Shown here in pieces: positions 34,233-44,298 of a stretch of DNA of 64,000 nucleotides. Where the stretch lies: NCBI GenBank assembly GCA_016191815.1, contig JACPVI010000059.1, positions 1-64,000 on the forward strand. The letters run 5' to 3'. The notes under the pieces are model-generated. The model saw only the letters and a list, made by a program, of their open reading frames with translations, was not told the origin of the DNA and made no database searches. The position numbers were made by a program, and so were the translations under genes. This DNA is from Myxococcales bacterium (GTDB lineage Bacteria > Myxococcota > Myxococcia > Myxococcales > Myxococcaceae). Every line of letters starts with the position of its first letter. The first letter of the stretch is position 1.

Positions 34233-37200
34233 ATGGTCAATCCGAGTGCGGCGGCGCGCACCGCGGGCGAGATCGCCGTCACCGATCAGGGCGCGTTCCT
34301 GAGCTCGGTCCTCGAGGGCTCGACCGAGTACTCCATCGTCGGGAAGGACCTCCAGGGGAAGATCCTCACCTGGAACGAAGGCGCCCGGCGGATCTACGGC
34401 TACGACGCGGCGGACGTGGTGGGCAAGGCGAGCGCCTTCATCCTCCACGACCCTGAGGACGTGCGGAGCGGGCAGGCGCAGGCGATCCTCGACGAGGTCG
34501 GCCGCACCGGAAAGTGGTCCGGAGAGCTGAGGCGCGTGCGCAAGAACGGCTCCCAGTTCACCGCCTTCGTCACCATCACCTTGAGGCGCGACCCGGCGGG
34601 GAACCCGATCGGCTTCACGATGATCTCCCGGGACTTGACCGAGTCCCAGCGGATCCTGCGCGAGCTGCGCGAGTCCCAGGAGTACAACCGCGGGCTGATC
34701 GAGTCGAACATCGACGCCCTGATGACCACCGATCCGCTGGGGGTGATCAGCGACGTCAACCGCCAGATGTGCGAGATGACCGGCTACTCCCGCGAGGAGC
34801 TGATCGGCTCGCCCTTCAAGCGCTACTTCACCGACCCGCGAAGGGCGGAGGACGGCATCCGCCAGGTGCTCGCGGAGGACCGCGTCACCAACTACGAGCT
34901 GGTGATGCGCTCCCGCGGAGGGAGGCAGACGGTGGTCTCCTACAACGCCACCACCTTCCGCTCCGCCGACCGCAAGCTCAAAGGGGTGTTCGCCGCCGCC
35001 CGCGACATCACCGCCCAGAAGCGCCTCGAGGAGGACCTGCGCCAGGCGCAGAACTACACCCGCGGCCTGATCGAGGCCTCGGTGGACGCGCTGCTCACCG
35101 TCGATCCCGACCTCAAGGTGACCGACGTCAACGAGCAGACCGTCCGGGTCACCGGCTACTCCCGCGAGGAGCTGATCGGCAGCCCCTTCCCCGACTACTT
35201 CACCGACCCGGCCCGGGCCAGCGAGGGCGTGCAGAAGACGCTCGCCGAAGGCTTCGTCACCAACTACGTCCTCGGGCTCAAGGCCAAGAGCGGCAAGGAG
35301 ACCCTGGTCTCCTTCAACGCCTCGGTCTTCAAGGACACCGAAGGAGGGGTGAAGGGCATCTTCGCCGCTGCCCGCGACATCACCGAGCAGAAGCGCCTCG
35401 AGGAGGACCTCCGGCAGGCCCAGAACTACACCCGCGGCCTGATCGAGTCCTCGGTCGACCCGATGATCACCGTCGATCCGGACCTCACCATCACCGACGT
35501 GAACGAGCAGATGGTCCGCCTCACCGAGGTCGCCAAGCAGCAGCTCATCGGGAGCCGGTTCAACGCCTACTTCACCGAGCCGGAGCGCGCCGCCGCCGGC
35601 GTCCGCCAGACGCTCCGCGAGGGCTACGTCACCAACTACGAGCTGACCCTGCGCACGCCCTCCGGCCGGCAGGTCTTGGTGTCCTTCAACGCCTCGATCT
35701 TCAAGGACACCGAAGGCAAGGTCCGCGGCATCTTCGCGGTGGCGCGCGACGTCACCGAGCAGCGGAGGCTGGAGGCGCAGCTCCGCGAGCAGCAGAACTA
35801 CAGCCGGAGCCTGATCGAGGCCTCGGTCGACGCGCTGGTCACGGTGGACCCGCAAGGGCGGATCACCGACGTGAACGAGCAGATGGTGAAACTGATCGGC
35901 GAGGGCCGCCAGAAGCTGATCGGCAGCCCCTTCGCCGGGTTCTTCACCGACCCCTCGCGCGCCACCTTGGGGGTGAGGAAGACCTTCGACGAAGGGGTGG
36001 TGAAGAACTACGAGCTGGCCGTGCGCGCCAAGGGCGGCGCCGAGACCTTGGTCTCCTTCAACGCGGCGGTGTTCCGCGACACCGCGGGGAAGGTGGCGGG
36101 CATCTTCGCCGCCGCCCGCGACATCACCGATCAGAAAAGGCTAGAGCAGGAGCTGCGCGAGCAGCAGGCCTACAACCGCGGGCTGATCGAATCGAACATC
36201 GACGCGCTGATGACCACCGACCCCCTGGGGATCATCACCGACGTGAACCGGCAGATGTGCGCGGTGACCGGGAGGACCCGAGAGGAGCTGCTCGGCACCC
36301 CCTTCAAGGGCTACTTCACCGATCCCAAGCGCGCCGAGGACGGCATCCGGAAAGTGCTGGCCGAGGGGAGGGTCACCAACTACGAGCTGACCATCCGCGC
36401 CAAGGACGGCAAGGAGACGGTGGTCTCCTACAACGCCACCACCTTCACCGGAGAGGACGGGAGGCTGCGCGGGGTGTTCGCCGCCGCCCGCGACATCACC
36501 GCCCAGAAGCGCCTGGAGGACCAGCTCCGGCAGGCGCAGAACTACAACCGCGGCCTGATCGAGTCCTCGGTGGACGCGATGCTCACCGTGGCGCCGGACT
36601 TCACCATCACCGACGTCAACGAGCAGATGGCCAAGCTCTCCGGCTACGGCCGCGAGCAGCTCATCGGCAGCTCCTTCAAGGACTACTTCACCGAGCCCGA
36701 GCGCGCCTCGGCCGGCGTGCAGAAGACCCTGGCCGAGGGCTACGTCACCAACTACGAGCTGTTGCTCCGCTCCCGGCACCGGCGGGAGATCCTGGTCTCC
36801 TTCAACGCCTCGGTGTTCAAGGACACCGAGGGGACGGTGCGGGGAATCTTCGCGGTGGCCCGCGACGTCACCGAGCAGCGCAGGCTGGAGGAGCAGCTCC
36901 GCGAGTCGCAGAACTACAACCGCGGGCTGATCGAGTCCTCGGTGGACGCGCTGGTCACGGTGGACCCGGACCTCACCATCACCGACGTCAACGAGCAGAT
37001 GGTGAAGTTGACCGGCTCCTCGCGGGAGGAGCTGATCGGCAGCTCCTTCAAGGACTACTTCACCGAGCCCTCGCGCGCCGCCGCCGGCGTGCGGCAGACC
37101 CTGGAGGAGGGCTCGGTCACCAACTACGAGCTCGTCCTCAAGTCCCGCACCGGCAAGCGGACGGTGGTCTCCTTCAACGCCGGCACCTTCAAGGACACCG

Positions 37201-39962
37201 CGGGGCGGGTGGCCGGCATCCTCGCCGCCGCCCGCGACATCACCGCCCAGAAGCGGCTCGAGGAGCAGCTCCGCGAGCAGCAGAACTACAACCGCAGCCT
37301 GATCGAGTCGAGCGTCGACGCGCTGCTGACCGTCGATCCCGCCGGGCTGATCACCGACGTGAACGAGCAGACCGCCAAGCTGCTCGGCTACAACCGCAAG
37401 CAGCTGGTGGGCAGCCCCTTCGTCGGCTACTTCACCGACGCGGCCCACGCCCGGGCCGGGGTGCAGAAGACCTTCGAGGAGGGGTTCGTCACCAACTACG
37501 AGCTGGTGGTCCGCTCGAGGTCGGGCCGGAAGATGCCGGTATCCTTCAACGCGGCGGTCTTTCGCGACACCGCCGGAGCGGTGGCCGGCATCCTCGCCGC
37601 CGCCCGCGACATCACCCAGCAGAAGCAGATCGAGCAGGAGATCCGCGACCAGCAGACCTACACCCGCGGGCTGATCGAGTCGAACATCGACGCCCTGATG
37701 ACCACCGACACCCTGGGGATCATCACCGACGTGAACCGGCAGATGTGCGCGGTCACCGGGAGGACCCGGGAGGAGCTGATCGGCACCCCGTTCAAGGACT
37801 ACTTCACCGATCCCCGGAGGGCCGAGGACGGCATCCGGCGGGTGCTCGCCGAAGACCGGGTCACCAACTACGAGCTGACCTTGCGCTCCAAGGACGGCAA
37901 GGAGACGGTGGTCTCCTACAACGCCACCACCTTCAAGGGCGCCGACGGGAGGCTCAGGGGCGTGTTCGCCGCCGCCCGCGACGTCACCGAACAGAAGCGG
38001 CTGGAGGACCAGATCCGAGAGCAGAACCGCGAGCTGACCGAGACCACCGCGTTCATGAACAACGTGCTCGAGAGCTCCACCGAGTACTCGATCATCGCCA
38101 AAGACCTGGAAGGGAAAATCCTCGCCTGGAACGAGGGCGCCCGGCGGAACTATGGCTACTCCTCCGAGGAGATGGTGGGCAAGGCGAACTCCCGCATCCT
38201 CCACGCGCCCGAGGACGTCGACTCGGGCCGGGTGAGGACGTTCCTCGACTCGGCCCTCGCCACCGGCAAGGCCGAGGGCGTCTTCGAGCGGGTGCGCAAG
38301 AACGGCCAGCGCTTCACCGCCTCGGTAGCGGTCACCTTGCGTCGCGACGCCACCGGCGCGCCGATCGGCTACGTGCTCATCTCCAAGGACATCACCGAGC
38401 AGAAGCGGCTCGAGGAGCAGCTCCGGCGCAAGAACGACGAGCTGGAGGAGCAGAACCGCCGCGTCCAAGAGGCCAACCGGCTCAAGAGCGAGTTTTTGGC
38501 GAACATGTCCCACGAGCTGAGGACGCCGCTCAACGGGATCATCGGCTTCTCCGAGCTGATGCACGACGGCAAGGTGGGCCCGGTCACCCCCGAGCACCGG
38601 GAGTACCTGGGAGACATCCTCACCAGCGCCCGCCACCTCTTGCAGCTCATCAACGACGTGCTCGACCTCTCCAAGGTGGAGTCCGGGAAGATGGAGTTCC
38701 GCCCCGAGCCGGTGGACCTCGGCAAGCTCGCCGCCGAGGTGAGGGACGTGCTCCGCACCCTGGCCTCGAAGAAGCGGATCGCCGTGCAGACCGAGGTCTC
38801 GCCCGAGCTCACCGGCGTGGTGATCGACCCGGCCAAGTTCAAGCAGGTGCTCTACAACTACCTGTCGAACTCGCTGAAGTTCACCCCCGACGATGGGCAG
38901 GTCACCATCCGTCTGTTGCCCGAAGGGTCCGACTTCGTCCGGCTGGAGGTGGAGGACACCGGGATCGGCATCAAGTCCGAAGACTTCGGGCGGCTGTTCA
39001 TCGAGTTCCAGCAGCTCGACGCGAGCAAGTCGAAGAAGTACCAGGGCACCGGACTCGGGCTCGCCCTGACCAGGCGAATCGTCGAGGCCCAGGGCGGCCG
39101 CGTGGAGGTCAAGAGCGCTCCCGGCAAGGGGAGCACCTTCGCCGCCGCGCTGCCCCGCACTTCACCGGTGGGCGTGGTCGCCCCCGCCGACGATCCCCGG
39201 CCCCGCCCCGCGCCCCCTCATTCCCCCACGGTGCTGGTGGTGGAGGATGACCCGAAGGATCGCGCCTGGCTGGTCGACACCCTCGGCCGAGCCGGTTACT
39301 CGGTGCAGGTCGCCCAGAGCGGGACCGAGGCGTTGTCCCTGGCCAAGACCCGAGCCTACGACGCCATCACCCTCGACCTGCTGCTGCCCGACATCAGCGG
39401 GTGGGAAGTGCTGAGGGCGATTCGCTCGGAGGGGCCAAACCGCGCCGCGCCCACCATCGTGGTCACCGTGATTTCAGAGAAAGGGGCGGCCCTCGGTTTC
39501 GCGATCAGCGACTTTCTGGTCAAGCCAGTCCAGGCCGAGGAGCTGCTCGCGGCCCTCCGCCGCGCGGGGGTGCCCCCGGGGGCCACCGGACCGGTCTTGG
39601 TGATCGACGACGACCCGAACGCCCTCAAGCTCGCCGAGCAGGTGCTGCGGGCCAGCGGCTATCAGGCCCTCTGCGTGCAAGACGGCGAGACCGGCCTCCG
39701 CGCCGCGAAGAGCGAGCGCCCGCTGGCGGTGATCCTCGACCTCTTGATGCCGGGAATGGACGGCTTCGAGTTCCTCCGCCGCTTCCGCCGCTCCTCCAGC
39801 GGGCGCAACACGCCGGTGATCGTCTGGACGGTGAAGGACCTCTCCTCCAAGGAGCGGGCCCGGCTCAAGGACACCGTCCAGGCGATCGTCGGCAAGGGAG
39901 AAGGTTCGACCTCCGACATTCTCGACGAGATCAGGGCGCACCTCCCCGCTGGAAAGAGCTGA
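34233..39962 (+). CDS. Giant hybrid histidine kinase with 11 PAS domains and two receivers
   Basis: 1909 residues. The N-terminal PAS (~20-145) and an 11th PAS (~1275-1395) are alike and differ from the nine central PAS units (151-1266), each exactly 124 residues. A coiled coil leads to HisKA with H1427 (FLANMSHELRTPLNG), then HATPase with N-box (YNYLSNSLKFTP), G1 (DTGIGI) and G2 (GTGLGLALTRR). Two receivers follow with D1715 and D1836. No membrane segment is seen, so the sensor is cytosolic. The single-receiver gene 18 bp downstream and the next kinase probably act with it in one relay. The PAS ligands are unknown. Confidence 0.93.
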   Translation: MVNPSAAARTAGEIAVTDQGAFLSSVLEGSTEYSIVGKDLQGKILTWNEGARRIYGYDAADVVGKASAFILHDPEDVRSGQAQAILDEVGRTGKWSGELRRVRKNGSQFTAFVTITLRRDPAGNPIGFTMISRDLTESQRILRELRESQEYNRGLIESNIDALMTTDPLGVISDVNRQMCEMTGYSREELIGSPFKRYFTDPRRAEDGIRQVLAEDRVTNYELVMRSRGGRQTVVSYNATTFRSADRKLKGVFAAARDITAQKRLEEDLRQAQNYTRGLIEASVDALLTVDPDLKVTDVNEQTVRVTGYSREELIGSPFPDYFTDPARASEGVQKTLAEGFVTNYVLGLKAKSGKETLVSFNASVFKDTEGGVKGIFAAARDITEQKRLEEDLRQAQNYTRGLIESSVDPMITVDPDLTITDVNEQMVRLTEVAKQQLIGSRFNAYFTEPERAAAGVRQTLREGYVTNYELTLRTPSGRQVLVSFNASIFKDTEGKVRGIFAVARDVTEQRRLEAQLREQQNYSRSLIEASVDALVTVDPQGRITDVNEQMVKLIGEGRQKLIGSPFAGFFTDPSRATLGVRKTFDEGVVKNYELAVRAKGGAETLVSFNAAVFRDTAGKVAGIFAAARDITDQKRLEQELREQQAYNRGLIESNIDALMTTDPLGIITDVNRQMCAVTGRTREELLGTPFKGYFTDPKRAEDGIRKVLAEGRVTNYELTIRAKDGKETVVSYNATTFTGEDGRLRGVFAAARDITAQKRLEDQLRQAQNYNRGLIESSVDAMLTVAPDFTITDVNEQMAKLSGYGREQLIGSSFKDYFTEPERASAGVQKTLAEGYVTNYELLLRSRHRREILVSFNASVFKDTEGTVRGIFAVARDVTEQRRLEEQLRESQNYNRGLIESSVDALVTVDPDLTITDVNEQMVKLTGSSREELIGSSFKDYFTEPSRAAAGVRQTLEEGSVTNYELVLKSRTGKRTVVSFNAGTFKDTAGRVAGILAAARDITAQKRLEEQLREQQNYNRSLIESSVDALLTVDPAGLITDVNEQTAKLLGYNRKQLVGSPFVGYFTDAAHARAGVQKTFEEGFVTNYELVVRSRSGRKMPVSFNAAVFRDTAGAVAGILAAARDITQQKQIEQEIRDQQTYTRGLIESNIDALMTTDTLGIITDVNRQMCAVTGRTREELIGTPFKDYFTDPRRAEDGIRRVLAEDRVTNYELTLRSKDGKETVVSYNATTFKGADGRLRGVFAAARDVTEQKRLEDQIREQNRELTETTAFMNNVLESSTEYSIIAKDLEGKILAWNEGARRNYGYSSEEMVGKANSRILHAPEDVDSGRVRTFLDSALATGKAEGVFERVRKNGQRFTASVAVTLRRDATGAPIGYVLISKDITEQKRLEEQLRRKNDELEEQNRRVQEANRLKSEFLANMSHELRTPLNGIIGFSELMHDGKVGPVTPEHREYLGDILTSARHLLQLINDVLDLSKVESGKMEFRPEPVDLGKLAAEVRDVLRTLASKKRIAVQTEVSPELTGVVIDPAKFKQVLYNYLSNSLKFTPDDGQVTIRLLPEGSDFVRLEVEDTGIGIKSEDFGRLFIEFQQLDASKSKKYQGTGLGLALTRRIVEAQGGRVEVKSAPGKGSTFAAALPRTSPVGVVAPADDPRPRPAPPHSPTVLVVEDDPKDRAWLVDTLGRAGYSVQVAQSGTEALSLAKTRAYDAITLDLLLPDISGWEVLRAIRSEGPNRAAPTIVVTVISEKGAALGFAISDFLVKPVQAEELLAALRRAGVPPGATGPVLVIDDDPNALKLAEQVLRASGYQALCVQDGETGLRAAKSERPLAVILDLLMPGMDGFEFLRRFRRSSSGRNTPVIVWTVKDLSSKERARLKDTVQAIVGKGEGSTSDILDEIRAHLPAGKS
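34683..38030 (+). repeat. Nine in-frame tandem repeats of exactly 372 bp
   Basis: Units start at 34683, 35055, 35427, 35799, 36171, 36543, 36915, 37287 and 37659 with no insertion or deletion. Each encodes one PAS domain plus linker, starting at Y-N/T/S-R-G/S-L-I-E. Units 1, 5 and 9 share the type SNIDALMTTD, with NRQMC and EDGIR. Units 2/6, 3/7 and 4/8 also pair by shared residues. The array therefore reads as (ABCD)(ABCD)A. Confidence 0.93.
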
Positions 39963-39980
39963 GATCTACGGAGGCCCCCT

Positions 39981-40373
39981 TTGCCCGGTGAACCCGTCCT
40001 GATCATCGACGACAACCCGATCAACCTGAAACTGGCGCGGGTGCTCCTCGCCGCCGAGGGCTACGAGGTGCGCACCGCCGCCGACGCCGAGCAGGCCCTG
40101 GAGGTCCTGGCCAGCTTCCGGCCCCGTCTCGTGATCATGGACCTCCAGCTTCCCGGAATGGACGGGCTCGAGCTGACCCGGAAGCTGAAGGCAGATCCTG
40201 CAACCCGCGGCGCGGTGATCCTCGCGGTCACCGCCTACGCGATGAAGGGCGACGAGCAAAAGGCGCTGGACGCTGGCTGCGACGACTACATCCCCAAGCC
40301 CATCGACACCCGCACGCTCCCAGCGGTGGTCGCCAGGCATCTCGCCAGAGCGAGGAAGGAGGGCGAGCGATGA
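39981..40373 (+). CDS. Single-domain response regulator
   Basis: 130 residues from TTG 39981, supported by GGAGG seven bases upstream. It is a lone receiver: the acidic pair D10-D11, phospho-acceptor D54 in LVIMDLQLPGMDG, the T in AVTAYAMKGDEQ, and Lys in YIPKPID. There is no output domain, as in DivK-type phosphotransfer proteins. It lies 18 bp after the giant kinase and its stop overlaps the next kinase start as ATGA, so it probably carries phosphate between the two. Confidence 0.93.
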   Translation: MPGEPVLIIDDNPINLKLARVLLAAEGYEVRTAADAEQALEVLASFRPRLVIMDLQLPGMDGLELTRKLKADPATRGAVILAVTAYAMKGDEQKALDAGCDDYIPKPIDTRTLPAVVARHLARARKEGER

Positions 40374-43252
40374 GCGCCGGAGCAATCCTGGTCATCGAGG
40401 ACAACCCGGTGACCCGGAAGATGCTCCGCGTGGTTTTCCAGGCCGAGGGCTTCGCCGTGCTGGACGCTCCCGATGCCGAGACCGCGCTCTCGACGGTGGA
40501 GAAGGAGACGCCCGCGCTGATCCTCCAGGACCTCCTCTTGCCGGACATGGACGGGATCGAGCTGGTGCGCCGGCTCAGGGCGCGGCCGAGCTGCATGGAC
40601 GTGCCGATCCTGGCGCTCTCCGGCTTCCTCACCAAGCTGGAGGAGGCGCGAACCATCGGCGCGGGTTTCACCGCCTTCCTGGTGAAGCCGATCGAGCCGT
40701 CGCGCCTGGTGGAGATCGTCCGGACCTACCTGCCTCACGATGAGAAGCGGCCGGCCCCGGTGGCGCAGGGCCAGCGGGTGCTCATCGCCGACGACGACGC
40801 GGTGCAGCTCAAGCTCTTGCGGCTCCAGCTCGCGAACGCCGGCTTCCAGATGAGCACCGCCGAGGACGGCTCCCAGGCGCTCGCCCAGGCCCTGGCCGAC
40901 CCCCCCGACGCGATCGTCGCGGACATCCTGATGCCCGGACTCGACGGATTCGAGCTGTGCCTCAAGGTGAGGCGCGACCCCATGCTGGGCCGTATCCCGA
41001 TCGTGCTGCTCTCCTTCCACTACCTCGAGGACGCCGATCAGGAACTGGCGCGAAAGGTGGGCGCCAGCGGCTTGCTGCTCCGGTCGACCGACCCCGACGA
41101 GCTGTGCTCGGTGATCCTCGCGAGCATCAAGGCGGGCCCGCCGCCTGTGCCCACCGAGTCGATCACCGTCCTCAAGGGAGATCACGCCGTCCGCGTCGCC
41201 AGGCAGCTCGAGAGGCAGTCCCGGCTGAACGCGGGGCTGGCCCAGCGGTGCGCCCAGCAGGCGGCCGAGCTGTCGCTCCTGTGCGGAGTGGCGGGCGCCC
41301 TCGCCAAGAGCGCCGACTACCACAGCGCCCTCCGCGACGTGTTGGCCACCTGCCTCGACGCCGCCGGGATCTCGATGGGCGCCCTGCTCCTGTCCGACGA
41401 GGCGGGCAGCTTGCATTTGATCCACGTCATCGGCTACCCGTGGTCGGACCGCGCCCGCATCGAGGCGTTCTTCGGCCACGCCCCTCTGCTCCGGCAGGCG
41501 CTCGAGACGAAGGCCTCCCTCGCCATCCCGTCGCCTTCCGTCCCTGTTCAGTCCGCCCGCGACCTTCTTTCGCAGGCGGGAGCGACCTCTCTCCTGGTCG
41601 TCCCGCTGCTCTCCGGCGGCAGGAGGCTCGGGGTGCTGGTGGTCGGCTCGCGCAAGACGGACATGACTGGCGCCGACCAGGTCGCCTTCGCGAGCGCCCT
41701 CGCCTCGCAGATCGGCCAGACGGTCGCGCTGACCATGGCCTTCGCCCGGGTCACCCGCTCCGAGCAGCGGTACCGCGCCCTGATGGAGCACGCCAGCGAC
41801 GGCATCGCGGTGCTCTCCGAGGAGGGACGGATCCTCGAGGCCAACGTGGCCCTCGAGAGGCTCACCGGCCTCAAGGCTGACGAGTTGGTCGGCCGCCCCT
41901 GGTTGGACCTCGCCCCTCCCGAGGAACACCCCCGGCTGGCTGCGGACCTCGAGAAGCTGCGGGCGCAGGGGAAGGTCCGCGCCAGCGAGGTCCGCCTGCC
42001 CACCGCCGGCGGGAGGCGGGTGATCGCCGATGTCTCGGCCTCGGTGGTGGACGCCGGAGGGGAGCGCCTGATCCTCGCGGTGCTGCACGACGTCACCGAG
42101 ACCAAGAAACTCCACGAGCAGGTGATGGTCTCCGATCGAATGGCCTCGGTGGGGATGATGGCCGCGGGCGTGGCGCACGAGATCAACAACCCGCTCTCCG
42201 CGGTGGTGGCCAACCTCGACCTGGCGATCCGCGACCTGGACGAGTTGGGCAAGGAGGCAATCGCCCCGCCCCGCCTGGAGGACTTCGGAGAGGAGCTGAG
42301 GGAGGCGCGCGAGGCGACCGACCGGGTGCGGCTCATTCTCCGCGATCTCAAGATCTTCTCCCGCGCCGAGCAGGACAAGCGCGAGGCGGTGGACGTGCAT
42401 CGAGTGCTCGACTCTTCGCTCCGGATGGCCTGGAACGAGATCCGCCACCGGGCGGAGCTGGTGAAGGACTACCAGAAGGTTCCGCTCGTGGACGGCAACG
42501 AGTCCCGGCTGGGGCAAGTGTTCCTCAACTTGATCGTGAACGCGGCCCAGGCGATGCAGGAGGGCCGGGCGGAGTCGAATCAGATCCGCGTCCGCACCGG
42601 GACCGACTCCGCCGGCCGGGTGGTGGTGGAGGTCGCCGACACCGGCCCGGGGATGACCCCGGAGGTCTTGGGGAAGCTCTTCACCCCCTTCTTCACCACC
42701 AAGCCCCCGGGCGTCGGCAGTGGACTCGGGCTGTCGATCTGCCACCGCATCGTCACCAACCTTGGAGGGGAAATCTCCGTTCAGAGCCAGCTCGGCAAAG
42801 GCAGCGTGTTCCGGGTGGCGCTGTTGCCCGCCAAGGGCGAGGAGGAGACGGGCCAGCGCGTGGCGGCGCCGGCCAGAGCGGCGAGCAGGCGGGGCCGGGT
42901 GATGGTGGTCGACGACGAGCCGATGATCGGCAAGGCGGTGCGCCGCACGCTGTCGAACGAGCACGAGATCGTCGCCGAGACCAGCGCCGCCGCCGCCCTG
43001 GAGCGAATCCAGCGGGGCGAGCGGTTCGACGTCATCCTCTGCGACCTGATGATGCCGGCGATGACCGGGATGGACCTCTACGCGGCGATCCAGAAGCTCG
43101 AGCCCGAGCAGGCGAGCCGAATGGTCTTCCTCACCGGGGGGGCCTTCACCCCAAGGGCGCGCGCCTTCCTCGACGAGACGCCCAACCAGCGCATGGAGAA
43201 GCCGTTCGACACGCAGAACCTGAGGGCGCTAGTGAACGAGCGGGTCCGGTAG
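40370..43252 (+). CDS. Hybrid histidine kinase (REC-REC-GAF-PAS-HisKA-HATPase-REC)
   Basis: 960 residues. Two N-terminal receivers (D54 and D185) are followed by a GAF domain (~300-450), a PAS domain (~465-575), HisKA with H603 (GVAHEINNP), HATPase with N-box (FLNLIVNAAQ), G1 (DTGPGM) and G2 (GSGLGLSICH), and a third receiver with D892. The second receiver's usual Lys region reads GLLLRSTD, so its signalling may be atypical. The kinase core is close to that of 4239-6482. It is translationally coupled to the single receiver before it. Its 3' end overlaps the convergent gene by 24 bp. Confidence 0.93.
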   Translation: MSAGAILVIEDNPVTRKMLRVVFQAEGFAVLDAPDAETALSTVEKETPALILQDLLLPDMDGIELVRRLRARPSCMDVPILALSGFLTKLEEARTIGAGFTAFLVKPIEPSRLVEIVRTYLPHDEKRPAPVAQGQRVLIADDDAVQLKLLRLQLANAGFQMSTAEDGSQALAQALADPPDAIVADILMPGLDGFELCLKVRRDPMLGRIPIVLLSFHYLEDADQELARKVGASGLLLRSTDPDELCSVILASIKAGPPPVPTESITVLKGDHAVRVARQLERQSRLNAGLAQRCAQQAAELSLLCGVAGALAKSADYHSALRDVLATCLDAAGISMGALLLSDEAGSLHLIHVIGYPWSDRARIEAFFGHAPLLRQALETKASLAIPSPSVPVQSARDLLSQAGATSLLVVPLLSGGRRLGVLVVGSRKTDMTGADQVAFASALASQIGQTVALTMAFARVTRSEQRYRALMEHASDGIAVLSEEGRILEANVALERLTGLKADELVGRPWLDLAPPEEHPRLAADLEKLRAQGKVRASEVRLPTAGGRRVIADVSASVVDAGGERLILAVLHDVTETKKLHEQVMVSDRMASVGMMAAGVAHEINNPLSAVVANLDLAIRDLDELGKEAIAPPRLEDFGEELREAREATDRVRLILRDLKIFSRAEQDKREAVDVHRVLDSSLRMAWNEIRHRAELVKDYQKVPLVDGNESRLGQVFLNLIVNAAQAMQEGRAESNQIRVRTGTDSAGRVVVEVADTGPGMTPEVLGKLFTPFFTTKPPGVGSGLGLSICHRIVTNLGGEISVQSQLGKGSVFRVALLPAKGEEETGQRVAAPARAASRRGRVMVVDDEPMIGKAVRRTLSNEHEIVAETSAAAALERIQRGERFDVILCDLMMPAMTGMDLYAAIQKLEPEQASRMVFLTGGAFTPRARAFLDETPNQRMEKPFDTQNLRALVNERVR

Positions 43253-44173
43253 CTCGCGCGCGACAGCGCGGGCGACTGCTGTAGGCCCGACCCGGCAGGA
43301 GCCGAGCAAGGGGCACGCTGAGCACCGCCCGATCGACGGGCGCGGAGGGCAGGCTCCGCTCATCCCGAGGTGGCACAGCGCGAAGTCGAAGCGGACCGGG
43401 TCGCCCGGGTCGATGAGCCGCAGCGAGGTGGTGACTTCCTCGGCGGTCTTCCAGGAAAGGTCCTTCCGGCGGGTCAGACCCAGCCTCCGCGACACGCGGG
43501 CGAGGTGCGTGTCCAGCGGAACGACCAATTGCGCGGGGGTGACGCTCCGCCAGAGGCCAAGGTCGACCTCGTCGGGCCCACGCACCATCCAACGGAGGAA
43601 GAGGTTCAGCCGCTTCGCGGGCCCATCTCCGAGCGCGAGCGGCAAGAGGTGGTCGAGCCCGCGCTCCCGCCCGAGCGCGCGGCGCACCGGGCCCACCGAC
43701 GCCGAGCAGCGGATGGACCGGGTGAAAGCGCCCAGCGCGCCCTTGATCGAGCCGTGCCCGCGCAGCTGGGCCTCGAACAGCGCCTCCAGGCTCCCCTTCT
43801 CCCGCAGCGCCCAGCCCATGCCGAGCAGGAGCACCGCGAGGTCCGCGCCCACGTTGAAGCGGTAGACGAAGCCGCGCAGAAGCCGGGCGGCGCCGATCGC
43901 GTCCAGGCGGGTGACGAACGCCGCGGGGGAGGGGCCCATCGCACCCAGCAGCGCCCGGAGCTTCGGCTTGAAGAGGTCAGCGCGGCCGTACGCCAGCAAT
44001 GCGGAGAGCAGGCCAGTCACTTCGGCGTCCCGAGGGTCCCCGTACAGCCGAGGAAGCTCCACCGGGTCGAAGGCCAGCCGGACGGGCGGAGCCGAGGCCA
44101 CCAGCGCCTCGAGGCGGGGCCCGAGATCTGCGGCAGAGCGGCGTGACAACCCGGCGGCGCGGAGGCAGCGCAT
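43229..44173 (-). CDS. TIGR02757 (DUF2400) family protein
   Basis: 314 residues. The family pattern is visible: DPVELPRLYGDPRDAEVTGLLSAL near the N-terminus, then KRLNLFLRWMVRGPDEVDLGLW, and VPLDTHLARVSRRLGL. The C-terminus carries C-x8-C-x2-C-x5-C, close to the iron-sulfur loop of endonuclease III-like proteins (C-x6-C-x2-C-x5-C). A helix-hairpin-helix DNA glycosylase relative with a cluster is therefore plausible, but no substrate is known. Its 3' end overlaps the convergent kinase gene by 24 bp. Confidence 0.82.
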   Translation of the reverse strand: MRCLRAAGLSRRSAADLGPRLEALVASAPPVRLAFDPVELPRLYGDPRDAEVTGLLSALLAYGRADLFKPKLRALLGAMGPSPAAFVTRLDAIGAARLLRGFVYRFNVGADLAVLLLGMGWALREKGSLEALFEAQLRGHGSIKGALGAFTRSIRCSASVGPVRRALGRERGLDHLLPLALGDGPAKRLNLFLRWMVRGPDEVDLGLWRSVTPAQLVVPLDTHLARVSRRLGLTRRKDLSWKTAEEVTTSLRLIDPGDPVRFDFALCHLGMSGACPPRPSIGRCSACPLLGSCRVGPTAVARAVARELPDPLVH

Positions 44174-44298
44174 CGGCTCAATCTACAAGCCGCGGGGGCG
44201 CAACGCCCGGCTCCCGCTGGCGCGCGCGGCTGTGCCACAATGACTTCACCTGCCCGGGGGCGCTCCGGCCAGCCGACCGGAGCGCTAGGAGGCCGTTC

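Noticed and set aside
36141..38636. Antisense frame of 831 codons across the PAS array
   Set aside because: It mirrors the periodic coding sequence on the other strand and has no start context or domain.
34514..39250. Open frame of 1578 codons inside the giant kinase gene, +2 frame
   Set aside because: It is rich in Arg, Ala, His and Gly with no recognisable motif. It is open because the repeated PAS units have the same base pattern.
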